DNA from: Heterocephalus glaber
Lineage: Eukaryota > Chordata > Mammalia > Rodentia > Bathyergidae
DNA length: 64,000 nt
Direction of reading: 5' to 3'
Assembly (NCBI RefSeq): GCF_000247695.1
Contig: NW_004624795.1
Location: 10,210,000-10,273,999 of the forward strand
This document shows, piece after piece, positions 1-11,600 of the stretch. A model generated the notes under the pieces. That model was not told the origin of the DNA. It ran no database searches and saw nothing but the letters and a program-made list of their open reading frames with translations. Numbering within the stretch: the stretch's first letter is position 1; each line of letters opens with the position of its first letter. Both the position numbers and the translations under genes were made by a program.

Positions 1-191
1 CTACTAGAAAAAGTTATATACAGTATGAATTAAGACTCTTCATTTATCAAGAAGTTTAAAATAGAGCTTAGTTGATTATAATAATAGCTTTTACTTTTGT
101 GGAAAAAAGTGCTCCTGGAGAATCTGTTTTTTCTGGTCAGGAAATGGGATCTGGTGATTTAAAAGTTGCAGATACTGGGCCAATCAAGAAA

Positions 192-209
192 TGTGTGTGT
201 GTGTGTGTT
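192..209. repeat. (TG)n microsatellite
   Basis: Nine TG units. Confidence 0.95.
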
Positions 210-2299
210 AATTAAGCATAATTGAAGATTAAAATTAAAGTCTGGAAAGATGCCTCCCTGTTAGCTTTCTTCCCCACCTGAGTATCTTTGTGGAAACTTG
301 AGTTGCTGGCAGTTTATGTTTATCCAAGGTCAGCTCCTTGGTACATCTTGGAGAAAGTTCTTTGTTGATTCAAGTGATTCCTCCGCATACCATATCGTCT
401 GTGATTTGGATGTGGACTCTTTATTTGACATGTTCCTGTTTCCTCCCATTTTTGACCATGTGGCCTCTTCAGTCACCTTGGTGAGTTGTCCTTTTTACTT
501 TGGTGTGTGTGATCAGCCCTGTGTGCCACCTGAGAATAAGTTGTGTGGCTTTCTGATTTCTTCTGCATGCCTTTATTTCTCTTCATCTAGTCCTGGACCA
601 CCCATAGTTATGACACCAATCGCCAGCATCACCCTGCTTGTAAGAGCTTTGGGAGTGTTTATCAAGAGGGCTGTTGGGCAGATGTGATCTTACCTCCCTG
701 TGTCTAGAGCCACAAAAGAAAATGTATCATGTCTTGGGTCCTTGGAGACCAGCTGAATGAGAAGAAATGAATGAACACTCTTCAGTAATGCCATCACTAA
801 GGAAACCCATAAGTTGGGATCTGAATTAGTTTCAGAGGCATTTTTCTCTTTCACCCTCCTGTGTTTGACTCATGACAGCCACCTCAGGAAGATCACGGAA
901 GGAAGGAAACGATAGAGAAAGGAGTGAGGCACTTGTGTAGAAATACCAGAACACTGGGACAATGACAGAAATGCCTCCCACCTGACTGATACTCTTTGAA
1001 ACTCAGACTAAGTGGTTAAGTAATTTTTGACAGTAATTGGGTATTAGGTAGCATAGGGAGGATTTGAACCTAGTTCTCAGATTCTAAATCTCATTCCACT
1101 TTGCTTCTCAGAATGAATCAAGTCTTTTTAAAAGAACAGGCACCTGTGTTTCATTTGCATCTTGCAATGGTGAAGGCCAGGTGTTGACTGAATTAATGAT
1201 TACGTGTCTCCTCACACGCCTCATCCCATCTCCTACTGTCCAGGAAGACTCAAGTGCTGATGAAAAGAAATACAGAGTTAGGGTAAAAAGAAATGTAGGT
1301 ATACCCTAAAATGAAGTGGGCCCAGGGTATCTTGAAGCTGCAGAAGGTTAGTTAGGAGAGGAAGGTGAATTTGTGTCTATTTCAGCATGGGTTATTAGTC
1401 TGCCATCTTACGGGTGACCCTTTATAATGGTTTGTCTCTTTCTGTATCTTGTCCAGCCTACTAGATGTTTCTGTGGTTGCATCTCTCCATTTCCACATCT
1501 TCCTCCATCATGGTTGCTTCCCTCCAAGCATGGCATTCCCTGTAGAGCTGGCTTAGGCTAGAGTATTGTTCCTCTGGCTCTCCATTTTTCGTTGGGTCCC
1601 CCCTTCTCCCTGCCCTTTGGTTGGTCCAACCTCTCAGACATTACCACCAGCTAGCTGCTTACTTCCGGTACCTGTCCACCTCACAGCTGGCATTTCCATA
1701 CCAGTATCTAAGGGTAAGAAATTCTAAACCCTGTGCTTAACTAAGGATGAGCATCGTGGGTTAGGGCTTGGAGTACAACTTCCTTGTCGGGCAGAGTTCA
1801 TGGAGATCAGGGATAATAGCTACTTTCTCTCGAATTTCCTTTAAGGAACCTTTTGATTCCAGATATGTTTGTGCAAATTTCCCTACGCTGTGTATATAAC
1901 AGACCAGGCACCTCACCTCAGGCTACTTGTCACATTGCAATGGTATACAGGAGGCCTCATAACTGACTTCAGGATTCACTTAAGCCAATCCAGTCTGAAT
2001 TACGAGGGAAATTAGTCACAGAAGAAATCACCCAATGTCTGTCACAGGCAATTATCAGTTTACCAATAAACACTTTGAAAAGCAGTCCCCATATGTGTCA
2101 TTTCCATCTTACTACTGTGAAGTGATGAGAGCCTGTCATAGTCAATTATGAATGTTCTTTATATTATTTGTCAGATTGGGTTCTCCGTGGACTTATTACC
2201 CTTGCTTAGCTCTTTGATGGAATCTGACTGTGTACTATGATTTCCTACCATCAGTCGATGGAATGCTTTTATCAGGAAGCCCTTAGTTTGTTTTTGGGG

Positions 2300-2360
2300 T
2301 AGGGGCCTTGTGCATGTTAGGTGAGTGCTCTGCTTCTGTCACTGAGCCACACCCCAGCCC
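2300..2360 (-). mobile_element. ID-like SINE, reversed
   Basis: Complement reads GGGCTGGGGTGTGGCTCAGT with a CACAAGGCC 3' part; a tRNA-derived ID head. Confidence 0.65.
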
Positions 2361-4514
2361 AAGAAGTTAGTAGTTTTGTTTTTTAAAAAACACTGCTACT
2401 AGGCTTTATTGCTCTGTGCCAGAGACTGTCCTTTGCTTGAATGAGTCATTGTGCCACATCTCAGCAAGATACTACTATCATTGTTAAATGCAAAGTGGTG
2501 AAACAAGTTTCTGAGAATCAATGAATTATTAGGCTTTTGTAGAGTACCCACTAAGTGGTGAGCTTCAGTGGTCCTTGAGAGGTGTGAAATGCCCTTGAAG
2601 GGGCTTGTTGCAGTTATGAGGAGGAGGAGGATTGAGCTCTCTCCTAGGAGTGTCATAGGAGAGTAAAGGTAGCCACACTTCGGCATGGTCGGTGTGGGTG
2701 GTCTCCGCATGGTCTTCAGCTCTTATAGCCCTGAAACTTGGTTGTCATGGTATTTGTTGTTCAGCTTTTCATCCTTACCACATTCCTGAGAAAAACAAAG
2801 GAGGAAAAGGTCGTGTGAAACTTTTCCAATTTGGTTTTACTGCTACTCACATGGGCTGGGTCTTCAGTATGAGAGACATAATAAAGGAAGTGATGTGGAA
2901 GCAATTAGTCCTGACATGAGGATTCCACTGGGCGAACACAAAGGGCATGATTGCTGATCTCCAGATGTTAACCTTCTCAGAGTGTCATGTTGACTGTTTG
3001 ATTTTGTGTATGGATCTCCTGGGAATGTTACCCATTATCATAAAATATTGGTGCTCCAGAGATTCAATTTGTGGCATATGTAGCAAGAAATTCACCATTT
3101 GTTTCATTATAAGAGAAAGTGGGACTCCGAAACTAGGTGTCTTGCTTAAGTCTGCACTAACAGTTGGTTGAAGTATTTCTGTAAACTCACCTTGAACTAG
3201 AGGCACCTGTCCTTTCAGCACTTCACCAATTAAAAACTCATTTAATAATACTCTGTCAAGCTCAGTGTCATTTATTAGTCACCCTTTGAGCTTTGTCTAA
3301 CCATTTTGAATCGATATAGATTCATCTTACTATGTTTTGGATTCTGCATTTATTTTTCTCCACTCTAAAGAATTTTTCTGTGTATCATATAGCTAAATGT
3401 CCTCAGCGTCTGTATTTTCTGATCACTTTAATCAGTTTCATATGTGCTGCTGCTTTTTGTATTGCCATTAAAGTGACACCTGAAACACACAGCATGGTGT
3501 AAAGTCTAGGCGTCTTTTCTGCAGAGATGATAATACCTGTCCTGGCCAGGATGTGGCTTCTGTGACCTCTCTAAATCAAGGTGGTGGCCTAGAGACTAGA
3601 AAGTCACTTCTAGAAATCTACCTTCTGCTGCAGTCTTCCATACCAGCTCATTCTTTCTCCATTTCTGTCCCCCATTCTCCTTGCCTTGTTATGTTCACCT
3701 TGTTCTTTGCCTTCCTTGAGTTTCTCTGGCCTGTAATAGGTGAGGCCGGTGTCCCAGCCATTTCGCCTTTGTACTCATCAGAGGTGGCCTTGATGACTCC
3801 CTTGTGGCCCTTCACTCCCCTAAGCTGTAGCCTTGCCTCTACAGCTGAACATCTCCTTGAATGTCCCGCTTTCAAATTCAACATATCTAAATTTCCACCC
3901 ATCCTTTCTCCCCCTGAGATTACTAGTCATACCACTCCATCCACTTCCAAGATCCCGTGGAAGATGCCCTCAGTCTTGTGCCCAGAGTAAAGGTCACTTA
4001 ATTTCCAATCCCCTTCTTTCTTTGACATTCAGCCATTCCGTGCTTTCCTTACATGCTTTCCTTACATGTTTTGCGTACATGCTTGTCCTGACTTTCCCTT
4101 CCTTGAGCCCATGTTGTCCTAGTTTACACCTTTTCTGCATCATACCCATATTGGATCTTCCTCTTATTCTAGCTGTTTTGCTTTCTAGTTCCCTGTGTAG
4201 AGTTCTGCCTGACATCCTTTCCAGAACATTTCTTTGCATCCTTGAACCCTTTCCTTGAGCTCCAGGTAGAGGTGTGATGGTGATAAACTGACAAAAACCC
4301 CTTAGGGGCCTTCTTCGTACCATCAGGGAAATGTCTGAATTCTTTTTAATACCACATAAATTTTTGTGCTATCTAGAAGATAGACTTTATGCACTCTATT
4401 TCCCTAATATCCCCCTAATTTCCTTTTAAGAAGCCATTACCAGAGACAAACTAGAATATTCCTCTTCTCCCTCATAACTCAAACATGCTGCTACCTTTGT
4501 ATGTTTTTCATGCC

Positions 4515-4840
4515 ATTTGTGTTAGCCATCTTACCATTACTGTATCGAATACCTGGGATTCGTTATAAAGAGAAAAGTTTCTTTTGGCTCTTGGTTTCAG
4601 AGGTTTCAGTCCGTGATTGGTTGGCCCCATTGCTTTTAGGCTGGGGATGAGGCAAAGCGTCATGGCAGAAGATGTAAAAGAGCAGAACTGCTCACCTCAT
4701 GGGCAAAAAGTGAAAAAAAAAGAGGAACAGACCATGGTCCCTCAGTCTTCTTTGAAAGCACACTCATTATAACCCAAAACATCTCACTAGGCTCTGCATT
4801 TTAAGGTATCCATCACCCCTGAATAGCACCAAGCTCAGGT
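4515..4840 (-). mobile_element. MaLR-type LTR remnant
   Basis: Shares the motifs seen in the other copies in this window: a 'GTATCGAATACC' type end, 'TTTGGCTC', 'CAGAGGTTTCAGTCC' and 'GGCAGAAG'. Degraded. Confidence 0.55.
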
Positions 4841-5247
4841 ACAAACCTTTAATACGTAGATGTTTGGGAGATAGTCCAGATCCACACTATAGAAATATTT
4901 ATTGGTCTCTAAGATAGCTCTACACTCATTTTACTTTTCTTAGCCATTTTCCAAAGTCCAGCTCGGGACCACACTTTTCCAAAAGCCTTGTAAGACCACC
5001 TGTCCCTAAATAATCACACTTGCATATAAAGGTCTGTAGCTAGGCTGACTGCATTTTACCATCCAAACCAGGCTATTTTTGAGAGTGAAAGTGTGTGTTA
5101 CCATTAATAAGGACAGGGAAACAGAAACCTACTAGACCTACCCCGAATAAACTGGTAAAAATGTTACCCTGACCATAACCCGTATGTTTTGTTTGCGAGT
5201 CCCACTTGGCACTTCGTTTGCATTTACTACCTCCTACTGCCCTAGGC

Positions 5248-5328
5248 CAGTGGTGGTGAACCTATGGCACGCACGCCACAGCCGGCTGTTTGATATCACT
5301 GAAAGCTCTAAAAGGTTCGCCATCGCTG
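5248..5328. mobile_element. 81-bp hAT-type miniature transposon (SPIN-like ends)
   Basis: The left end CAGTGGTGGTGAACC and the complemented right end CAGCGATGGCGAACC match at 12 of 15 positions. It is flanked by 8-bp direct repeats, CCCTAGGC (5240-5247) and CTCTAGGC (5329-5336), with one mismatch. Eight-base duplications centred on CTAG are typical of hAT elements. The terminal sequence resembles the SPIN group as I remember it, a family known for horizontal spread among tetrapods. No coding capacity. Confidence 0.8.
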
Positions 5329-5502
5329 CTCTAGGCAGTTACATTAGAATCTAACATTTTACTGTGTATTTTAGTAGAAAGCGAATAATGCTTGTTAATT
5401 AGAATACTGATAGAAATTATTATTTAGCAATTTTTTGTCTTATATTTAAGAGGGAGCTATGCCAGAGAAATATAAAGTTTATTTTTTTTCTCCCTAATTC
5501 AG

Positions 5503-5652
5503 CTTATTGATATGTGTATGCAGAACTGTGGTCCAAGCTTCCAGGCTCTGATTGTGAAGAAGGAATTCATTAAAGATGGTCTAGTTAAGCTGCTGAATCC
5601 CAGATACGCCTTGCCATTAGACGTTCAGAATAGAATCTTGAATTTCATTAAG
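5503..5652 (+). CDS. TOM1L1: TOM1L1 exon: C-terminal VHS domain, part 1
   Basis: 50 codons, phase 0 at both ends, between a TTCAG acceptor and a GTAAGT donor. It begins [10 protein letters not shown] and ends QNRILNFIK. This matches the VHS superhelix segment that, in TOM1 and HRS family proteins, contributes to binding acidic-dileucine or ubiquitin cargo. It has no stop and only conservative differences from the human protein as remembered. Confidence 0.97.
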
Positions 5653-8600
5653 GTAAGTCTGTTGTATACTTTGGTAAATTTCTAAGATTGGGAATTTAGT
5701 GGCATATCTTTTGATTGTTTTAGTGATGCTTTATACAGTCAGTAAACATTTTTGCTGTTCTGGTTTCTGTGGACTAATACTTTTTTGGCATTGAATGGCA
5801 CCCTTTTATAGAAGAATTTGGAGTCATTTCCCTATTTTCCATCAGTTTCTGTTTATCCATGTCAAGTAGGCAAGACAGTGATGTGTGTGTTCGTTTTGCA
5901 GATATGGGGACTATGTTCTGGAGTAGATAACTGACTAGTTCAAGGTTGCTTGGCAAAAGAACTACTTTTAGAATCTCTTAATATTGGATTCAGTAGAGCA
6001 AAAGATGATTGATAGTATCTATCCCAGGGTTTTATCAAAATATTAAATCATGGCAGTTTCAAATATTTTATATTATTCTAGCCTTTGTCCATAACATTCA
6101 AAAATTAACTTTCTCTGAATAATGCATAATTGTTAAATTTCTCATTTTCCATTATAAGCTGAAGAATTATTTTGTTTTTGCTGTTGTTTTAACTCTGGAA
6201 CTTTTCATCTCTTGAACTCAGACTTGGTCACAAGGTTTCCCAGGAGGTGTGGATGTCAGTGAAGTGAAGGAAGTGTACCTTGACCTGCTTAAGAAAGGTG
6301 TTCAGTTTCCTCCCCCAGGTGCAGAAGCTGAAGCAGCAAGACAGGAGGTAGGAGGCTTTCTTCTTTGACCAATGAAGAATAAGATGGTATGTTACTGGGA
6401 TCTTTCCTTATTGCAAGGGACAACCCTAGCTCAAGCAGTTTAAGGGAGAGATGAGTTTATTAGAAGAATATAACCGTATCTCATCAAATAATCAAGGGTT
6501 AGGACCTAGCTAGCTACTCAAGCGTGATCTTCTAAACTAAGTCAGAATATTCTTTTAGGTAAGATTTCCAGGTATTTTCAGTGCACATTAGTGTTGAGAA
6601 GCACTGGCCTAGGCCCCTTGGTTGGGCTGTCCCCAAGGCTGCAGATGAGGCAGTGATGAAGGGAGAGGGTGTTCATTGTTAGAGTGGCAGACCTATGGTA
6701 TGTGTGTTGTTTTTCTTTTAAGACAAAGGATATTAATATATGAATTGTTTTTTCTAGACTAAAACCTCAGTATTCAGGTTTAATTGCAGTATTGGCACTT
6801 TGTGATAAATAAGTGGGTTTTGGGTTGCAGTTTGGGCACAGGGTCTCTAAAAGACTTGCCATCACTGATAGAGGAGTTGCATTGCCAGCTGTGGCTTTAA
6901 AAGATGACATGAATTGATTTTCCATTTTTTTTTAACAGCCCGAAGAGGGCAATAATAATCTCACATGGCAATTTATTATGCAGACCCTTGGTAAAAATCT
7001 AGAGCACTTTATTAAATCAAAATTCAATTAATATACCAAAATGTGGCCCCGTTTTATTTACTGCGTGCTCCGTTATGGGCATATCTGTCATGTCATTTGC
7101 TTAGCACCCTTCTCAAAATGCTGGGTAGGCTTTACGTTTGATGATTGACTCTGTACCAACAACTCATACTCAAGACTGCAGTTGGGAGTGCCTGGGTCAG
7201 CTGAATGGAAAAACTGGGCTCAAGGGGGCTATGTTCATTTACATCATAGTATTTCCACATTTCAATCTGGTAGACTCCTCAGACTCCATCAGGTTCACCA
7301 GCATCTGTCCCAACTGCACCAGCTCTTTCTCCTGTAACTGCTCCCAGGAACACAACTATTACATTGGTCCCAGAACAGGTAACAACAATGACAGCTGTAT
7401 TTATTAATGTTTTGTTCTAGGCATTATGTATAGAATTTGTTTTTCCTTTTTAATAACATCATGGGGTGTAGGTACAATATTACCCTCATTTTAAAGTGGA
7501 GAAAACCACAACTTAGGTTGTATGACTTACCATGGTTCATTTCTAAGCAGAAGTAACCCAGTAAGTTCACTCTGATTCCAAAGCTAACACTTTGAAGAAC
7601 TGTAGTTGGCTAGTGGAATTCAGGGTTTTATGGTACCTTGGCTGTGGACTGGCTCTTGTGTGCAACAGCTGAGTCCTGTCAGTACTGGTAAGACTGTCCA
7701 TATATCATTTCAGAGAGCTCAGTAAACGATAGTCTTACTAGTATTAATTGTGCCAACTGAATTGCATTTGCTTCTTTGTCTCTCTCTATCTGCTTATCAC
7801 AGGTCCACATTAGCAATTATATGAAGCTTACTTATGTCACGCAGTAAAGGAACTATCATTGAAGCCTTTATATTTATATTATTCAATGTTTTTTGCATAA
7901 ACATCCATGTGATTCATTCCTCTTAGGATTTAATCCAAGAAGAAAATAAATGTTTCTCTTTTTATCCTTCTTGTAATATCATGAGAACGCTACCATATCA
8001 GTCACTTTTCAGTCACTAGGACAAAATACCCAACTCCCTCAACTTAAAATAGGAGAGATTTATTTTGGCTTACGGTGTCAGAGGGTTTAGGCTGTGGTTG
8101 GCTGACTCCAAGGCAGGAATGGCATGGGAGAAGGGCATGGCAGAGAAAAACATTTCAAGAGGCAGCTGGGAGGCAGAGAGAGAAGGGAGAAGCCAAGAAC
8201 AATATAGCCTTCTAGGTCAGACCCTCAGTGACTCGCCCCTTCTGACCAGACCCCACCTTCTAATAGCACATTTGGCTATGAATTCATCAGTGGCTTAATC
8301 CACAGATGAATAGAGCAACACCCCCCCACCACCATAATCACCCTCCAAAAGCCCCATCTTTGAACACATGAGACTTTGGGGGAACATTTTAGATCTAAAA
8401 ACATCATCGAGCAATCTTTTTTATTTTTTCCCCCTTTTCCAGTTTATTACAAGACCACTTCCCCTTCTGTCTTCCCCTCCTACTTCTCCTGCTGGTACCT
8501 AGTTCTTCCTTTCCTCTTCATATTGAGTCTAGTCTTTTCATTTCCTTAATGTCTCAGATGATATTACTTTGGGGTTTATTACAAGAGATCACAAGTACAT

Positions 8601-11600
8601 TTAGAAGGTAACAGTATAATTTGTAAAATAATTTGTATAGTTTGTAAAAACAGTATAATTTGTAAAACTTAAATCTGTTTGAAAATACCAAATTTTGCAA
8701 AAAGCATTTTCTCTTCCAGCATATGTCCCATGATCAGAAAATAAGTGTTAGCCCTTTTTATTTTTCACTTTTTTTGGTACCGGGGATCGAACTCGGGTCC
8801 TTGCGCTTGCGCAGCAGGTGGCGACACCACTGAGCTAAATCCCTGGCTCCAGTTAGCCCTTTTTATGTGTCACACTTAGGGACTACTGATTGTGCTGCTC
8901 TCTACAGATTGGAAAATTGCACAGTGAATTGGATATGGTGAAAATGAATGTGAGAGTGATGTCTGCCATACTGATGGAGAACTCTCCCGGGTCTGAAAAC
9001 TCTGACGACCTAGAGCTTCTGCAGGTACCGTATGATCTGGACAAGCCAAGCACCTTGCAAGTTATTCTCTGAACTTTGAGCTTTGGAGAAGGAAGACCCC
9101 TTAATATTGTTTAGTCCATCCTCTTGCATCCTGACCTCATTTGATTTCTAATCTTAACAAAAACATCCAAGAATGATTTTTTCAAAATCGCAGTAGTAAC
9201 GGATATGGTCCTTACCTACTTGCAAAAACTAACTTACCATAATTTATAGTCTTAGTCATCTACAATCTAGTCTCTCATTGTTTTGAGCATATAAAAATTG
9301 CCTCTGTGTCCATCTATTCTACAAGTTTGAGTGACTCTAGTGTAATAGGGATGTAGAAATGAGGCTGTCCTGGTACTTAAGAAGTTCTGTTTAATGAGTA
9401 AGATTGTTTTGTAAACAACATGGTAAAGTATCACGGACGCTATGATATAAAATTTGTCCAGTGTTGGTGGGATCATGAGTAGAGACAAAAAGAAAAGTGA
9501 GAGTTTTAGGATGGGTTTAGATGTAAAGATTCACAGGCCTTGGGAGTTGCATGAACCTGCGAGGTAAGCCATGAGCAGTTGGATGGCCCTGGCAAACCTC
9601 TCCCTGTGTCTGTACATTCATATACTCAGCTGGATTGTTTAATTATCAATTTTAAATTCCAACACTTACTAATTTTAGCTAGGCATCGTGACACACCTGT
9701 AGTCTCAGCACTTAGAAGCTCAAACAGCATGATTGCTTGAGCCCAGGAGTTTCAGATCAGCCTGGGCTACATAGTGAGACCCTGTGTCAAAACAAAAGAA
9801 TAAAATACTTAATTCCATTTAATGCTTACTAATTTTAGAAGCAGTTAGAAAAAAACTCAGCTTCTAAGGATTTCTTCCCCAACAGGTTAAGATCATTGCT
9901 TTATTTTTACTTTTCTCAGATTCCCATTCCCCTGTTCTCATGTGTTTTTTTTTCTTTGAGTCATTATATTGTTAGTAAATAACATTTTTCTTACACATTT
10001 TGGAAACAAAAAAATTGAAAAAATTTCTTCAACAGTACTTGTTATATATCACTGCTATGTCCTTGAACCACTTTTATCCTTGCTAAAGTATATCTATCTA
10101 CTACCAGTAAACTTTGGATGTTTGCAGGTCCCGAAACATCTTTTGTTGCCATGTTAAATGGTAGTTAAACTACCTAGAATTTTAGGTACAAAATTCTTTA
10201 AGTCCTTTGAAGACAGTGCTCCACTGTTCTCTTGTACCCTGTGATCTTGATGAGAAGTATGATGGTATCTTGACTCTTTGGTTCTATTCTGATTCTCCTT
10301 CATTTCATAATCTGCTTTTTTTTTTCTGGTTGAATTTTGTGATTTCTCTTTACGTTAATATTTTTGAAAGTTCACTGGACCATGTGAGTGAGGGGTGATT
10401 TGTCCGTGCATGTGTACATGGGTGCTTAACCTGTTTGGTAGTTTGTAAGCCTTTTTGCCCATCAGCCTGCATATATTTTTAATTCTAGGAAATATTCAGA
10501 TCTTACTTCAAATATTGCCCTTTTCCTCATTCTGTTTTCTTCTTACAGATTTTTGTTTTAGATAATGAAACTTCCAGTTGGATTCTCCTCTCTCTTAACT
10601 TTTCTTTTGTACTTTTCATATCTTTATTTGCTTGTGTTGCAGTTCTGGGAAAATCTCTCTATTTGATAAATTGTTTCTTTAAAATTTATGCATCAGATTG
10701 GCTAGCGACCCCTTCTAAAAAATGTTTTATTTCAACAGTTCTATGTTTTGTTTAAAAATATATTTGGATTTGTTGGCCAGGGATTTAGCTCAGTGGTTCT
10801 GACCCCTGCCTCGCAAACGCAAGGACCCAAGTTCGATCTCTGGTACCAAAAAAAAAAAAATTTGGATTTGTATAACATTTTTAGAGGTTGTACTTTTTCC
10901 CTTCATGTTTCTAAGGTGGTAATTGTTTTCTTTTTTTTTTTAATAAATTGTTCTTCACAAATTCTTTTGAACGTTACCTCTTTTATTTGATTCCTCAAAT
11001 GTCTGGCTGGATTGCTGATGGTGAGCTCATTTTTGTGTGACATTCTTTGTCAGCTGGTCTGCATTATCTGCTGACCCAGATCACCCATGCTGAAGAGAGC
11101 CTGTAAGTGCTGCAGCCTGGGGTAGGTACTGTTCTCAGAGTAAGGAGTATCAGCATGGGATGGTGCTAGGTGTGATACATTAATAGCTGGTCTGTTGGAT
11201 TACAGGGTTCCTATTTTTTTGTCCTGGATGCTGCCAGTAGTAGGAAATAATTACCTCTTTATTCTATTATGCTTTTTTCTTATTTAGGAGGTAGCAAAAT
11301 GTGACTCATGGGCCAGATCTGGGCTTTCTTCTGATTTCTTTGTTCTTTCAGAACAAAACAAAACCCCCCAAATTATTCCCCAAACTATATCTATCCAAAT
11401 CAATATCCAGAGACCACTGGGATCTCAGATATACTTTTTAAGGGACTCCTTGCCACCTCCTACCTCACTATTAGTGGATGTGTTTGTGGCATCTCTTAGA
11501 TATGTAGGGATAAGAAGATTTAAAGCCACCACTTGGTAGTATAAAGTTTCAGATGAGGTAAGATCAGATCTGTGTAGGTTATGGGAGACTTTCATGCAGT

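Larger units (their letters stand above)
1..5502 (+). other. TOM1L1: TOM1L1 intron before the first visible exon
   Basis: No TOM1L1 exon was found here. I looked for the codons that would precede the VHS fragment and did not see them. The stretch holds a short (TG)n at 192-209, a MIR-like piece near 1010-1100, a reversed ID-like SINE at 2300-2360, L2-like CT-rich sequence at about 3550-4330, a MaLR-type LTR remnant at about 4515-4840 and the hAT miniature element at 5248-5328. The acceptor before 5503 is a pyrimidine tract ending in AG. Confidence 0.75.
7379..8907 (+). other. TOM1L1: TOM1L1 intron
   Basis: Holds a MIR-like segment (about 7430-7600), a MaLR-type LTR on the minus strand (about 8000-8400), an L1 3'-end-like CT-rich piece (about 8405-8530) and a reversed ID-like SINE (8771-8850) only 57 bases before the next exon. 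Confidence 0.75.

Noticed and set aside
298..687. 129-codon open frame
   Set aside because: Begins at a non-ATG start, no splice or family signal, no recognisable protein; chance frame in an intron.
3553..4258. Overlapping 141-145-codon frames
   Set aside because: CT-rich, L2-like repeat sequence; composition explains the lack of stops.
8771..8850. tRNA gene
   Set aside because: Box A and box B are present, but the sequence is a dispersed ID-like SINE with an A tail, found many times here, not a folding tRNA gene.
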